From Ziziphus jujuba (taxonomy: Eukaryota; Streptophyta; Magnoliopsida; Rosales; Rhamnaceae), in contig NC_083381.1 of assembly GCF_031755915.1 (NCBI RefSeq), positions 4,352,501-4,416,500 on the forward strand: a stretch of DNA of 64,000 nucleotides, in the 5' to 3' direction. A program made the translations under genes and the position numbers. Numbering within the stretch: the stretch's first letter is position 1; each line of letters begins with the position of its first letter. This document shows, one piece after another, positions 36,040 to 46,175 of the stretch. The notes beneath the pieces are model-generated. The model searched no databases. It was not told where the DNA came from and was given only the letters and a program-made list of their open reading frames with translations.

Positions 36040-36549
36040 GCTACATTTAATGTTGCTGATTTAACTCCTTTTGCTGCAGGTGATGATCTTGATTTGAGGA
36101 TAAATCCTTTTCAAGAGGAGGGGAATGATGTGATTCCGCCCGAGCCCGTTCCACCGATAACCCGCTGGGGTGCTGACTCGACACGGATGAAGACTAGGCC
36201 AACCACAAGAGCTCAAATTAAGAGATTTAAGGGCAACCTGGGAGTATTTATACAGAGGGTAATCAATCTCAACAGATCTTGTCCATACTTGAAGATACAA
36301 AGCCTATTCGAAGCATCCAAGTGGTGGAAACCGATACGGACCCGGGTGACGGTTTTGGTACATTTTTGGAGTCCAAGAAGCATGAAATGGTTCCAATGCT
36401 TTATGGGTTCAATACATATGCCTAAGAGGTCATGGAATCAAGTTAAAGCAGCCTCAAATGCAATCAAAAAGGGCTTGTACGGACAGCATCAACAATTTGG
36501 CCAAATTTGCTGTATTGCTTGCTGGCTTTACTGTATTTTACTGTTTTAG
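36040..36549 (+). pseudogene. Family-B pol tail continuing into the 3' LTR
   Basis: Directly after the solo LTR the gypsy frame resumes with SATFNVADLTPF, a well-known tail of plant gypsy polyproteins (GEYN-V/M-SATFNVSDLSPF). It crosses the polypurine tract and enters the LTR at 36126 as VIPPEPVPPITRWGADSTR, then TTRAQIKRFKGNLGVFIQRV, staying open to 36549. The PITR...AKK-like pattern in the LTR resembles the C-terminal motif that CRM-type chromoviruses encode across the LTR border. It is separated from its N-terminal part by the insertion. Confidence 0.7.
36113..36125 (+). other. Polypurine tract of family-B gypsy
   Basis: AAGAGGAGGGGAA directly precedes the 3' LTR start TGATGTGA. It is also coding, as the EEEGN-like residues of the pol tail. 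Confidence 0.75.
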
Positions 36550-37288
36550 CCTTTTCTTATTTTTCCAAGCATGGGCAACGTGTGGGACTTCATATTCAAC
36601 TTATTTGGCATCCTACAAAGCATCTAGAAGCTGATTTGAAGCTCAAAGAGGTCAAAGATTGATCAAAGTCAACTTGATCAAAAAGGCTAGCATTTTTAGT
36701 TTCCTAATTTGTTTTTACTTTTTGTCTTAGGAAACTACCATTACTTTTTGGCTTTTATTTATTTATTTTCTGGAAAAATAACTTTAGGAAGGTTTTTATT
36801 TTATTCTTTCAAGGTTTTTATTTTATTCTTTCGATTGTAAATTAATTAATTCCTAATTTAATATAAAGGAATTAATTAATCAAACTTAGATTAGGAAAGG
36901 AAGTATAGTTTCAGCCAACTAGGTTTCTTTATGTGTGGTGGCTGGTTTTCTTTTGTTTTTAGGGTTTTATTTCGTGGCTTTATAGCCTATTTAAAGGCTT
37001 ATTCTTCAATAAGAAAACTTTAAACTTTGATTTGATTAAAAAAATACTTGTGAGATTAATTATCTCTTTGTTCTTTAAGAACACTTAAAACACCATTAGA
37101 GAATTGGTTGTTTTAGCTTGACTTATCAATAGGTTTTCCATCCCCTATTGTGGCGTCTACATTATACCAAGGTTTCTAACCACAGGTTGGTTAGGGGTTG
37201 AGGTCCATTCCATTAGAACTTGAACTTAATTAAAGATCCGGGCTAATATAATACGGGTTTAGGAGCAGGTCGTCCTAGGTTCGTATCA
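36126..37288 (+). mobile_element. Family-B gypsy 3' LTR, 1,163 bp
   Basis: It pairs with 28024-29186 and ends TTCGTATCA; the TSD TTGTC follows at 37289-37293. Confidence 0.95.
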
Positions 37289-37293
37289 TTGTC

Positions 37294-37613
37294 CTTCTCC
37301 CTTGGAACTCATCTTGAAGTTTGTCCCAAGCTTCTTTGGCACTCTCACATGCCATTATCCTTGTGAAAATGGTATCACTAATACAAGAATGAATGGCGGT
37401 GAGAGCCTTGAAACATTTAGCCAATTCCTCCTCATGGTGCTTGATTTGGTTGACCGTTGCCCCTTGTCTCAAAGGCTCGGGTTCTTGGGGATTTATGGTG
37501 ATCTCTCAAAGACCATAAGCCTTCAAGTAGGCTTGCATCTTGATACTCCAAATGTTGTAGTTCTCCCCATTGAAGATAGGAGGAGAAGGAGTTGAAAAAC
37601 TTGAAGAAGCCAT
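37294..37613 (-). pseudogene. Copia gag N-terminal part
   Basis: The start codon is at 37613-37611, giving MASSSFSTPSPPIFNGENYN, a typical start of copia gag (DUF4219/UBN2). An in-frame TGA at 37508-37506 interrupts codon 36, where relatives usually have Trp (LWEI-like). The frame then stays open (EPEPLRQGATVNQIKHHEEE...AWDKLQDEFQG) up to the gypsy insertion, and continues in the same frame at 28018. Confidence 0.88.
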
Positions 37614-37733
37614 GTGAATGTTGCTTTCTAGTATGAAGGAATATGAAAATATATTTGTGATTTCAAGTATCTCTTCACTCTCAAGGAACGAACCAGCCCA
37701 AAAACCTCACAAATCTCACAAAAAATATGCCTT

Positions 37734-37745
37734 GCTCTGATACCA
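37734..37745 (-). other. Primer binding site of copia element
   Basis: Minus-strand TGGTATCAGAGC lies three bases inside the 5' LTR end (CCCCAACA, spacer AAG). Confidence 0.88.
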
Positions 37746-37748
37746 CTT

Positions 37749-38784
37749 TGTTGGGGTGAGAACGTTATGACCAAGAGCAAGCTAGCTTGAAGTGTTAGCA
37801 ACAAGCAAGCTTTTGGTGATGCTCTTGGGAATGGTTGTGTGTGAGTTGTGTTTTTAGGTTTTGGTTATGGTGTTTTCTGGTTTTTAGGGTTCCTAAAGTG
37901 TTCTAAGGTGTTGAAGAAGAGATAAGAAGAAGAGGAACACGTTGGCTTTTGAAAATAAGGCTTGGATGTGTAGCCATTTCATTCATTTTACTATATAAGC
38001 TTGAAATTACAACTAGTTCACACATGCCAAGCATGTGAGCTTACAAAATGAGTAAAGTATTTGAAATTTAAAAAATAAAATGGTCAACACCTAACTTTTC
38101 ATACACAAAAGAGTCAAAAACCAGCTGCAACATGTCTATTCCAAATATAGTAAAAACTGGCACATGGTTTTGAACTAAGTTCCTATTGTTTAACTAGTTT
38201 GGGTAAACAACCAAACTAGCTTCACCTACTTAGTTCCCCTTTGTATCTGCTTATGAAACTTGGTTTGAAGCATCCTTGGTCATCAATAAATATTGTTCCA
38301 AGAGCTAGGAAAGTTCTGGAACCGGATCATGGGCCAAACAGCTCCAAAACTGGCCCATACTCTGCATACTGGGCCCATCAGATACAGCAATCTGTTTGGA
38401 ATAGAAAATGGACTTTCCCATGTCATTTTGACCTGAAATTTAAACCATAGTCTTCTATATATGTCTGTAGACATCCCTCAAAATTTCAGCCCAAAACTCC
38501 ATTTGCAACCTGAGATATAAGATAAATAGTGGAACTATGTTGCTGGAAATTATGAATCCAGCACCATAGGCATTTCAAGCATAACATTCCTACTCTTTTG
38601 TGCATAATCTTGCCTATAATTTTGCATACATAACTTAGGCACAAAACATTATCAAAATATACCTTGCATAAATTAAAAACATACAAAAAAATATAAACTC
38701 ATAAAAGGAAAGGATTTGATACCAAGGTGTGCATGCTAGCCGGTGACATGCACCATCAAGTGGCAAAATTGCCACACTTCAACA
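37749..38784 (-). mobile_element. Copia (family C) 5' LTR, 1,036 bp
   Basis: Right-hand copy, paired with 23330-24365 and followed by TSD AGTTT (38785-38789). The PBS on its inner side shows it is the 5' LTR of the minus-strand element. Confidence 0.95.
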
Positions 38785-38789
38785 AGTTT

Positions 38790-40398
38790 AGCATCAACGG
38801 AACAAAAATTGCCTAAAGGCTAAAAAATTAAGTTCTTATCTCGACTCTAATATTGGTTATTCTATAATCTCTACCTTCTACCTCAATTATATATTTTTGT
38901 ACTTTATTTTACTTGAATAAAACTTAATCACTTTTGTGTTTGTATATTATTTGGTATAATATATTAACTAATACACAGTAATTTTTATTTTTATTTTCAA
39001 ACAGAAGGTTCCTAAACCATGAATTCAATATTAATTCATGTTCACCTTCTTCAACCTCTGAATATCATATTAAAAACTTTACCTTACTCAACTGCTCGTC
39101 GGATCAGACCGCATCGTGGCCTTTTTCAGCCTCTAAATAGTTGGCATTCTTCAATGATTTTGCACTTTCTTCATTTATGGAGGGAGTCCTTGGATTCACG
39201 TTAGACTCAGGTAATGTTTCCAGGTTTCTTGAATCATTAGATTTTGGAGGTGGATCACCTTCTTGTTCTGTGTACTCAGTGGAATTTTCTTGTTGTGAAT
39301 CCTGAGAATTTTTTCAACAAAGAGAAAGAAACAAAAATTTTCTAAGTAGAATAAATTTAAGAAGGCCTAAGGAATCTTCTTCATTTTTTTAAATCAAATT
39401 CTGTTCAATTTATTTGTATAGTTAAATTGACAAAACCAAAGCAAAAGTAAAATATGCATATATATATATATATAACAATTGAAAATTCTAGAAAGTGGTC
39501 AAATTTTATTGCTTTGTTTCACGGAATTAATTAAAAAAATTTAATATTGTTCAAAGACTGAAAGATATAACCAAAAAAATTTAAAAAATTTAAAAATTAA
39601 AGAAAACACTTTCTCTTCCGGTAAATTTAAATCGTTAGCACTGAGGAGTTAAATAAAAGATTTGACTGTATAACAAGTACAAGATTGGAAAGCTTTTTTA
39701 GACTAAGCATTCAATTCAATAATATTAAAAAAGAAAACAGGAATTATTTTGTTCAAAATTTAAAATGGGGCATAATGACAACTGTTTGGCATTGCTTGCC
39801 TGAGCAGTTAGGATTATATGGTCTAAGCCATGCCATTGTTCTGCGGCACAGTCGCTTACAGAGTCGTTGGAAGCACTGGACCGTCGTCGTTCGTCTGCAT
39901 GTTCGGTGATTAAAACGGCTTTGATTACACCGCTGCTCAACGATGATATCCAGTTGTAGTTTGGGTTTAAATTCTGAAGTATTGGATTGTTTAAACTGTG
40001 CCGTGTAGATCTTTAGGTTTGGAATTAATCTCACAAATTAATTTCAAGAAATTGAAATTAAAAATGAAAAAATGTTCATGAAATTAAAAGATGTGGACTA
40101 GGATGTAAAATTTTGAAAATAGAGAATATCAAATGTTAAATAAAAAAATTAAAAAAAAATTATTCCTAAACGACATAATGTAATTTTAAAGGCAACTAAA
40201 GTGTAATTTATCCATTTTAAATTATTCCATAAAAAAAATTTTAAAATATTAATTCTCAGTTAAATCTTTAAATATGATTTTATATGAAAGTTATATTATT
40301 TACATTTTTATAATTGGTAAAGATTTTTAAATTTTAAATCATTGATTTGTAATCTTTATGGGGATATTTCTCTAGTAAAAGCTATACGTCCTCTAAGA
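38790..40398. other. AT-rich spacer, no gene seen
   Basis: This flanks the copia nest and continues the sequence interrupted at 23329. It holds a (TA)n run near 39458-39475. The denser stretch 39,770-39,950 has open frames on both strands (for example 39753-40034 minus), but no recognisable domain. Confidence 0.4.
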
Positions 40399-40403
40399 TC
40401 TAA

Positions 40404-40842
40404 GGGGTATGTATTCAATTTAGAATTTAAAGGATTTTAAAAGTCTTTTAAAGTTTTGAGGTATTCGATTTAGATTTTAAAAGAGTCCATACAAATCTAA
40501 TGATATTCAATTCAGATTTTGATGGATTTTATAAAAATCCATTAAAATCTAGATGTATTCAATTAGGACTTTATAGAATTCTTTTAAAATCTGGTGGTAT
40601 TCAAAAAGTCATTGATTTTAAAAGACTTTAAAAAATGATGGATTTTAATGGATTTGAAAGGATTTTAATAGGAAAATTGTGAAGAAAATTGTCAATATGA
40701 AATCCACCTTTAAATGCAAAGATTTCATTGGATTCTTACAAAATCTTTATGGAGTCTGTAGAATTCTATAACAATCCATCAAATCCTTTAAAGTCTATAA
40801 TTCATTTTAAATCCATCAAACTCTAAATTGAATACATCCCTC
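40404..40842. mobile_element. MITE, Tourist/PIF-Harbinger-like, about 439 bp
   Basis: Left end GGGGTATGTATTCAATTTAG and right end ...AATTGAATACATCCCTC are inverted repeats. The similarity continues inward (AAAGGATTTTAAAAG against the complement of TTTAAATCCATCAAAC). TAA flanks both sides and the match extends to TCTAA (40399-40403 and 40841-40845). The interior is made of repeated TGGATTTTAAA-like words, with no coding capacity. The 3-bp TAA target duplication suggests PIF/Harbinger; the exact edges may shift by two bases. Confidence 0.75.
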
Positions 40843-40845
40843 TAA

Positions 40846-41231
40846 ATTCAAATTTTCCACCACAATATTACCAAAAAAAAAAAAAAAAGTCTTTTACAGT
40901 TATTTTATGGAAAATAATCTGTCAAAAAAATTCGATAAACTTAAAAAAAAAATTGTATGAAAAATGAAATAAAGACTAATAAAGTTGCAACAGTCAACAG
41001 ACATTAGAGTTTATTGTGTAAAAAGCCCAAAAAATAATAATAATTATAATAATTATAATCATTAATAAATTGCGAAATAATCTTTATATACCAGGTACGA
41101 CGCGTGAGAATAGCATAATAAAACAAGCTAATTAATGTACCTAAAATGCAATACTTACTGTTCCTCGAGGACAGCCCGCTTAGTATTTTTTCTGTTTCTG
41201 GTTTTAATTTTCATTACTTATTTTTAATGAT

Positions 41232-41262
<31 letters not shown>

Positions 41263-41538
41263 GAAAATCAAATTCTATTTTTAATGATTTGTTTTTTTTT
41301 TTTTTTTGAAAATCAAATTTATTGTTCCTTGTTGAGGTGTTCGTTATTAATCGACCAAAGTGATACAGAAATAATATATATATATATATATATATGATAA
41401 TTCAAAAGGCAATATGGTGATTTTTAAAATTTTGTGGGCAAAGTGAGCAAATAAACAATAGTTTAAGAGAGCAATTTATTTTTTACCCAAAAAAAAAAAA
41501 AAAAAAAAAGGAATATTTTTCAAAGCACAAATAAAAAA
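40846..41538. other. Spacer downstream of the ankyrin gene
   Basis: T-rich and A-rich homopolymers (41247-41262, 41291-41307, 41490-41509), a duplicated GAAAATCAAATT block at 41263/41308 and a (TA)n run at about 41374-41395. Presumed 3' UTR and terminator region of the minus-strand gene. Confidence 0.4.
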
Positions 41539-44500
41539 TCATACCTTATCTAATTGGCCTCGTCTTCTCCAATTTTTGTAATCATCATAATAATCCATGG
41601 CTAGGACGATGGGGAGCACGATGGGGCGCACGAAGATATAGCCGAAGGTCGATAAAATGCAGAAAGCGCATTCACGAAGAAAATAATAAACACTGTCGGT
41701 GAAATATCCGAAAGTGAGATAGAGAATGCAAAGCAAGAAAGACACGCTGATGAACACGCAAGAAGCAATGGCGAATGCATTCGAAGATCCTAAGGCCGCA
41801 TAAATGCCTGTCATAAACGCAATCACCATGACTACCATGGCCACTATGATGAGCTTGAATGCGAGCAAGAAATATGACGAGTCCTTTGTCCGATCTTTTT
41901 TGAGTGCCAAGAACATATGGATGAATACAGCACAACTAGAAAGCGCCATGGCTATTGCATCCGATATAAGGAATGCCTTGAATGCTGCATTTTCGCTTAG
42001 AACTGCACTTCCAGCAGCGCCCGGTTGTGAGCCTGCGTTGCTTGGCAGGTTATCACCGCCGCTCAAATAACCACCTGGTAAAGTGAAACCAGCTGCGAAT
42101 GTCACAGTAGCAATGAGTGCAGCCACCACTAGAGTTGATTCTTTGTCCAACGACTTTTCCTCATCCGGCTTTTTACGATCATTGAACGCCTGCAATATTT
42201 GATCAAAATTATATATACAAGTACAGATGTCCAGTAAAAGGAAACTTATTTTATTATTATTATTATTGTTATTATTTTTTTCCCTCTTTTTTATTTGAAA
42301 GACACCAAAGTGAACTTGTTATGGAAATGTAAAATAGAGAAATTAAAGAATATATATATATATATATATATGCACCAGTTCCGCCTTAAGGGTACGACAA
42401 ATAAGGCTTCTGCCTAGGGCCCCACGATGAAAAGAGGGTGGCCACCTAAAAATTTTTTTTTTATTAATTATATGTATTATTTACATAAAAAAATTATTTG
42501 TTATGTTAAATATAGTAGTATTGTTTTTTATCTTTTTGGAAATGTACGGACATATTAATATTTTTTTAACTTCTACGTTAGAATCAATCAAATATTTAAA
42601 TAAATAATTATCTTTAACTAACTTTTCAAAACAAGTGTCAACTTTTAATTTTTTTCATATTTTAAAATTGTTCTTTTTTCTAAACATTCTCCCATTTTTT
42701 ATTATCTTACAATCTTTATATGAATTAGGAATGTGACTAACTGTCATTTTAATATTTTAGCTAGCAATTTTTCCTGTCAAAATTTATAAAACAAACAAAG
42801 TAACCAAACAAGACAAATTTTGAATACTTATTGTTTTTTATTACTCGCCATTTTATTGTTGTCGTAGCCCCAGATCGGTTGAGCGGGCCTGATATGTACA
42901 AATATAATTTAATATGGTTTGGCACCCTAAAAATTAACGATTCGCTTTGCAATTTAAATATCCTTTGAACTACAAAATTCTTACTCACATTGCCCATTAA
43001 ATTATTGTTTTCTTTGCTGTTTAGTTGAATCGTACATGTCCTTTTGACTAGTTTGATAAAGCCAACCATACAGAACTCATAGCTTTTTTTCTTTCTTTTT
43101 TTCCTGAAGTTATAATATGTTCTATTTAATTTAAATATTGTTTTTGCGTATTTGACTAGTTTGTTTGTATTGATTAGAGAAAATTCCATTATTACCGGAC
43201 TAAATTCATAAAAGATAATAATAACAATAAATAAATATTGATAAAAAATAATAGTAATAAATAAATAAAGTTTTTGTAGTTTGGATATTAGTCGCACATA
43301 TACCATCTAATATACATACCTTTGTCCAAATCTTGAAAGCATTTTTGGTTTCTCCTTCAAATTCCATAAAATTGCGACCAAAGTATTTGATAATTCGACG
43401 GTCTTGTAAGGTGATCTTGTCGAACTCGGTGGCAGCATGGTGATCATGATAAAATTTTTCATCGACCAATAATGATTCACAACAATCTGGAGACCATGCT
43501 ATAATTTCTCTTATAAATGAACGACAAATTTTGGGATCAGCTATTACTTGAAGTGGTATCTGACCATTTTTGTCTTTGATGCCTGCTGCAAATGGATCGC
43601 ATTCTAACAACGTCCCAATTGCAGATTTGTTTCCCAGGTTTGCAGCATAATGTAATGGAACCCAACCTTTTTCATCATCTGCTACTCTGCATAACTCTTT
43701 CCCTCTTTTCAGAATAACATGGATTCCTAAAACAATTAAATATATGAAATTAAAAATCATATGAAACTAAATCTTAAACATATGTATAAATAATCTTAAA
43801 TATATATATATATATATATACCCCAAAAATCGGATATTACTGCCTCATGCAGAATAGTTTTGCCATCGTAGCCACCATAATAAGTAGATGTTGTCTGTGC
43901 ATCTATGTTTCGCAACCCATTTTTTACCACATAAAAAAATCCTGCCTTGACAGCTAGGTACAGAGGAGTCTCGCCTGCTGCATTACGATCATACATGACC
44001 TCACTGTGATCTTCTTTACGCAAAATCTCTGCCAATTCCTGATGTTTCCACCACTGATCTGTGTCTTTGTTAAGCTTAAGCCCCATTAATATTGACTCAT
44101 GCAACGCCGTGTCTCCGGCCTTAGTCTTCATCCTCAACAACATCTGCTTGCTGACCCCACAGAAACCGCTTTCACTGTCTACATGATGATCAACGCTACT
44201 ACCAATATTACTTTTTGCGCATTGATCAATAAGTAGTTTCACGGCCAAAATATCCCCGTATTTTGCTGCTACGTGCAGTGGATTTTCTCCAATATGGTTC
44301 TGTTGCGTCAACAATGTTGGACACATCTCAAGGATCTTTTTCAGAAATTTGTCTGACTTTGTTTCAGGATCAATGTCTTTTTCGGTATTATTAAGTGCAG
44401 TAAACATCTTAGACAGTATCTCTAACCCAAACTTGGTTGATTTTTGTTTTTCAGCGAGTAATAATCTGTTTTTGAGATGGATATGGAGGACTGTATTCCT

Positions 44501-44644
44501 ACCTCGAGTCAGTAAGAGATGAAGACAATCTTTATATTGTTCAAATGCAGAAGTTTCGCCCTTAGCTGCTGCCTTGTATAGCCGATGATCTATGATGATG
44601 ATATCTGTCTCTTGGGGCCGAATATTGGATCTGTGTGAGTCCAT
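41539..44644 (-). CDS. Ankyrin-repeat membrane protein with PGG domain (ACD6/ITN1-like)
   Basis: Three exons on the minus strand: 44644-43822, 43726-43320 and 42189-41539, 1,881 bp with stop, 626 residues. Introns obey GT-AG: donor GG|GTATAT and acceptor TTTTAG|GA for intron 1, AAG|GTATGT and TTGCAG|GC for intron 2; phases 1 and 0 fit. The N-terminal half has ankyrin repeats near residues 119-145 (GENPLHVAAKYGD), 177-188 (AGDTALHESILMG), 223-245 (AGETPLYLAVKAGF), 259-270 (GKTILHEAVI), 294-318 (KGWVPLHYAANLG) and 327-350. The C-terminal half is a PGG domain: ESTLVVAALIATVTFAAGFTLPGG at 427-450, then three more hydrophobic segments (about 481-506, 516-542, 548-573). Relatives sit in plasma membrane or ER and act in defence or salt and ABA responses; the exact role here is not shown. 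The final codons AAG-GTA-TGA look like a splice donor, so a further 3' exon is possible. Confidence 0.88.
42370..42910. mobile_element. Possible hAT-type relic in ankyrin intron 2
   Basis: Near 42371-42450, sequence such as GCCTTAAGGGTACGAC and CTGCCTAGGGCCCCAC, and near 42865-42910 GTAGCCCCAGATCGG and GAGCGGGCCTGATATG, resemble the GGCCC-rich termini of plant hAT elements. The interior is AT-rich, with no transposase seen. Tentative. Confidence 0.25.
43801..43820 (-). repeat. (TA)n microsatellite forming the intron-1 5' splice site
   Basis: The intron begins GTATATATATAT...; the dinucleotide run starts at the T of the donor GT. Length change here would alter the first intron bases beyond GTATAT only in length, but could affect U1 pairing or splicing efficiency. 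Confidence 0.8.
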
Positions 44645-45023
44645 TCTCTTCTCTTAACTAGTCTTTGAAGAACTCAAAAATTAAATTTCACACTGGAATA
44701 AAACCAATTTCCTCCTCCTGCAATTAAATAGGCAAGCGACAAGAAAGCAAATAATAAAAATATAATGCAGCGAATAGACGTCGATAATTTTATGTAGAAA
44801 GATATTTCAGAATAAATGAAGAAAAACGGAATCAATGGTCTTTTCTAGATAACATTTAGAGGCTTACGAATTAACTTCACTCAAAGAAATAGATTTCAAC
44901 AAATATTCATCAAACAAAAAATTAGAATTGTCTCTTTATTTTCTCACTTACTCCGCATGTCTTTTTTTTTTTTTTTTTTTTTTGAATTTACTTTTCCAAA
45001 ACTCACGGTTGCTTTGTTTCCTT

Positions 45024-45033
45024 CCCACGTGGG
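45024..45033. promoter_or_regulatory. G-box in the 5' region of the ankyrin gene
   Basis: CCCACGTGGG lies about 380 bp upstream of the start codon. A second CACGTG core occurs at 45101 inside the first repeat unit. Candidate bZIP/bHLH site; no transcription start can be set from sequence alone. Confidence 0.35.
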
Positions 45034-45093
45034 ATGAGATGAGACTCGTATTCGCACGCCAAAGAAAGAAACCCCAAAAAAAAAAAAAAGAAA

Positions 45094-45400
45094 GTCACAG
45101 CACGTGTTTGGTTATTTTATTTGTATTTTATACTCATCATGCTGCTCCACTTGTGGTATCGGAAATAAAAAATAAATAAAGAGTGAAAAAGTTGCTGTGA
45201 CGTGTTTGGTCATTTTATTTATTCTATACTCATCAAGTTGATCCACTAGTGGTATCGGAAATAAAAATTAAATAAATAAATGAAAAGAGAAAGATGCTGT
45301 GCCGTATTAGGTCATTTTGTTTATATATTATACTCATCAATTTGATCCACTCGTGGTATCGGAAACAAAAATTAATAAATAAATAAATAAAAAGAGAAAA
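45094..45400. repeat. Tandem repeat, three units of about 100 bp
   Basis: Units start near 45094, 45192 and 45293. Each holds a ...CGTGTTTGG(T/C)-like start, CATTTTATTT, TATACTCATCA, GATCCACT(A/C)GTGGTATCGG and an A-rich end with AAATAAATAAA. The array lies in the upstream region of the ankyrin gene. Confidence 0.85.
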
Positions 45401-45473
45401 AGTTGATCCACTTATTATACGTTTTAATCGATTGAAAAATTTTCTCCGTAGTTATTTCTTTATTCGAGCACAG

Positions 45474-45474
45474 G

Positions 45475-45508
<34 letters not shown>

Positions 45509-46081
45509 AGAACACGAAAAGTCTCGGGGAGTCTTTCTTTAGTGTTACTAGAATGAACTATTATATGTAATATGTATTTTGAAAGGCTCACCCAAGGAAT
45601 TAACTAATATTCAATTTCTTTCAGCGAGGTAGCTGAACTATTTCAATGAATTATTGTATGCAAGTTTTAAAAAATTGAAAAAATCGTGAAAGAAAAAAAA
45701 AAAAAAAAGAACATGAAAAGTCTCGGGGAGTCTTTCTTTAGTGTTATTAGAATGAATTATTGTATGTAATATGTATTTTGAAAGACTCACCCAAGGAATT
45801 AACTAACATTCACTTTCTTTCAATGAGGTAGTTGAACTATTTCAATGAATTATTGTATGTAAGGTTTAAAAATTTGAAAAAGTCAAGAAAAAAAAAAAAA
45901 AAAGAACGCGAAAAATCTCCAGGAGTCTTTCTTTAGTGTTATTAGAATGAATTATTGTAGTAATATGTATTTTGAAAGACTCACCCAAGGAACCAACTAA
46001 CATTCAGCTTCTTTCAGTGAGGTAGTTTAACTATTTCAATGAATTATTGTATGCAAGGTTTAAAAACTTGAAAAAGTAGTA
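45474..46081. repeat. Tandem repeat, three units of about 197 bp headed by poly(A)
   Basis: Each unit begins with an A-run (33, 18 and 17 or so bases) then GAACACGAAAAGTCTCGGGG, TCTTTCTTTAGTGTTA, ACTCACCCAAGGAA and TTTCAATGAATTATTGTATG. Unit starts after the A-run are near 45507, 45709 and 45903. Units are roughly 90% alike or better by eye. The poly(A) at every junction is unusual for a simple unequal-crossing-over array. Confidence 0.85.
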
Positions 46082-46175
46082 AAATTTTTGTTTTTGATTA
46101 GCGGAAAGAAAATTTGGGTCACAAAGAGAAATTGATTAAATTTTTATAATATTTATGAAAATTTAATCCATTTCT

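Larger units (their letters stand above)
28024..37288 (+). mobile_element. Family-B Ty3/gypsy element, internally deleted, nested in copia
   Basis: LTRs of 1,163 bp, TSD TTGTC, PBS, a gag-protease frame, a pol tail and a polypurine tract (36113-36125) define the element. Net length is 6,358 bp without the solo LTR inside it. The interior lacks most of RT, all RNase H and the integrase core, so it is non-autonomous, comparable to TR-GAG type elements that retain gag only. Confidence 0.92.
23330..38784 (-). mobile_element. Full-length Ty1/copia element carrying a nested gypsy
   Basis: Two 1,036-bp LTRs, TSD AGTTT on both sides, an initiator-Met-type PBS (37734-37745), a polypurine tract and one gag-pol frame define a complete copia retrotransposon of about 6.2 kb after removing the 9.27-kb insert and its TSD. 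It lacks only an open frame: two in-frame stops and the insertion disable it. Near-identical LTRs imply a recent insertion. Confidence 0.93.

Noticed and set aside
39685..40034. Opposed frames of 74-93 codons in the spacer
   Set aside because: No motif on either strand, no plausible splice partners; the denser base composition alone is not enough.
43206..43318. Open continuation of ankyrin exon 2 past residue K410 and the frame at 42761-43306
   Set aside because: The consensus donor AAG|GTATGT at 43320/43319 and the perfect phase with exon 3 make this intron sequence.
45474..46081. Repeat array considered as CRISPR-like or satellite
   Set aside because: Only three units without distinct spacers, in a plant genome; a local tandem repeat fits better.
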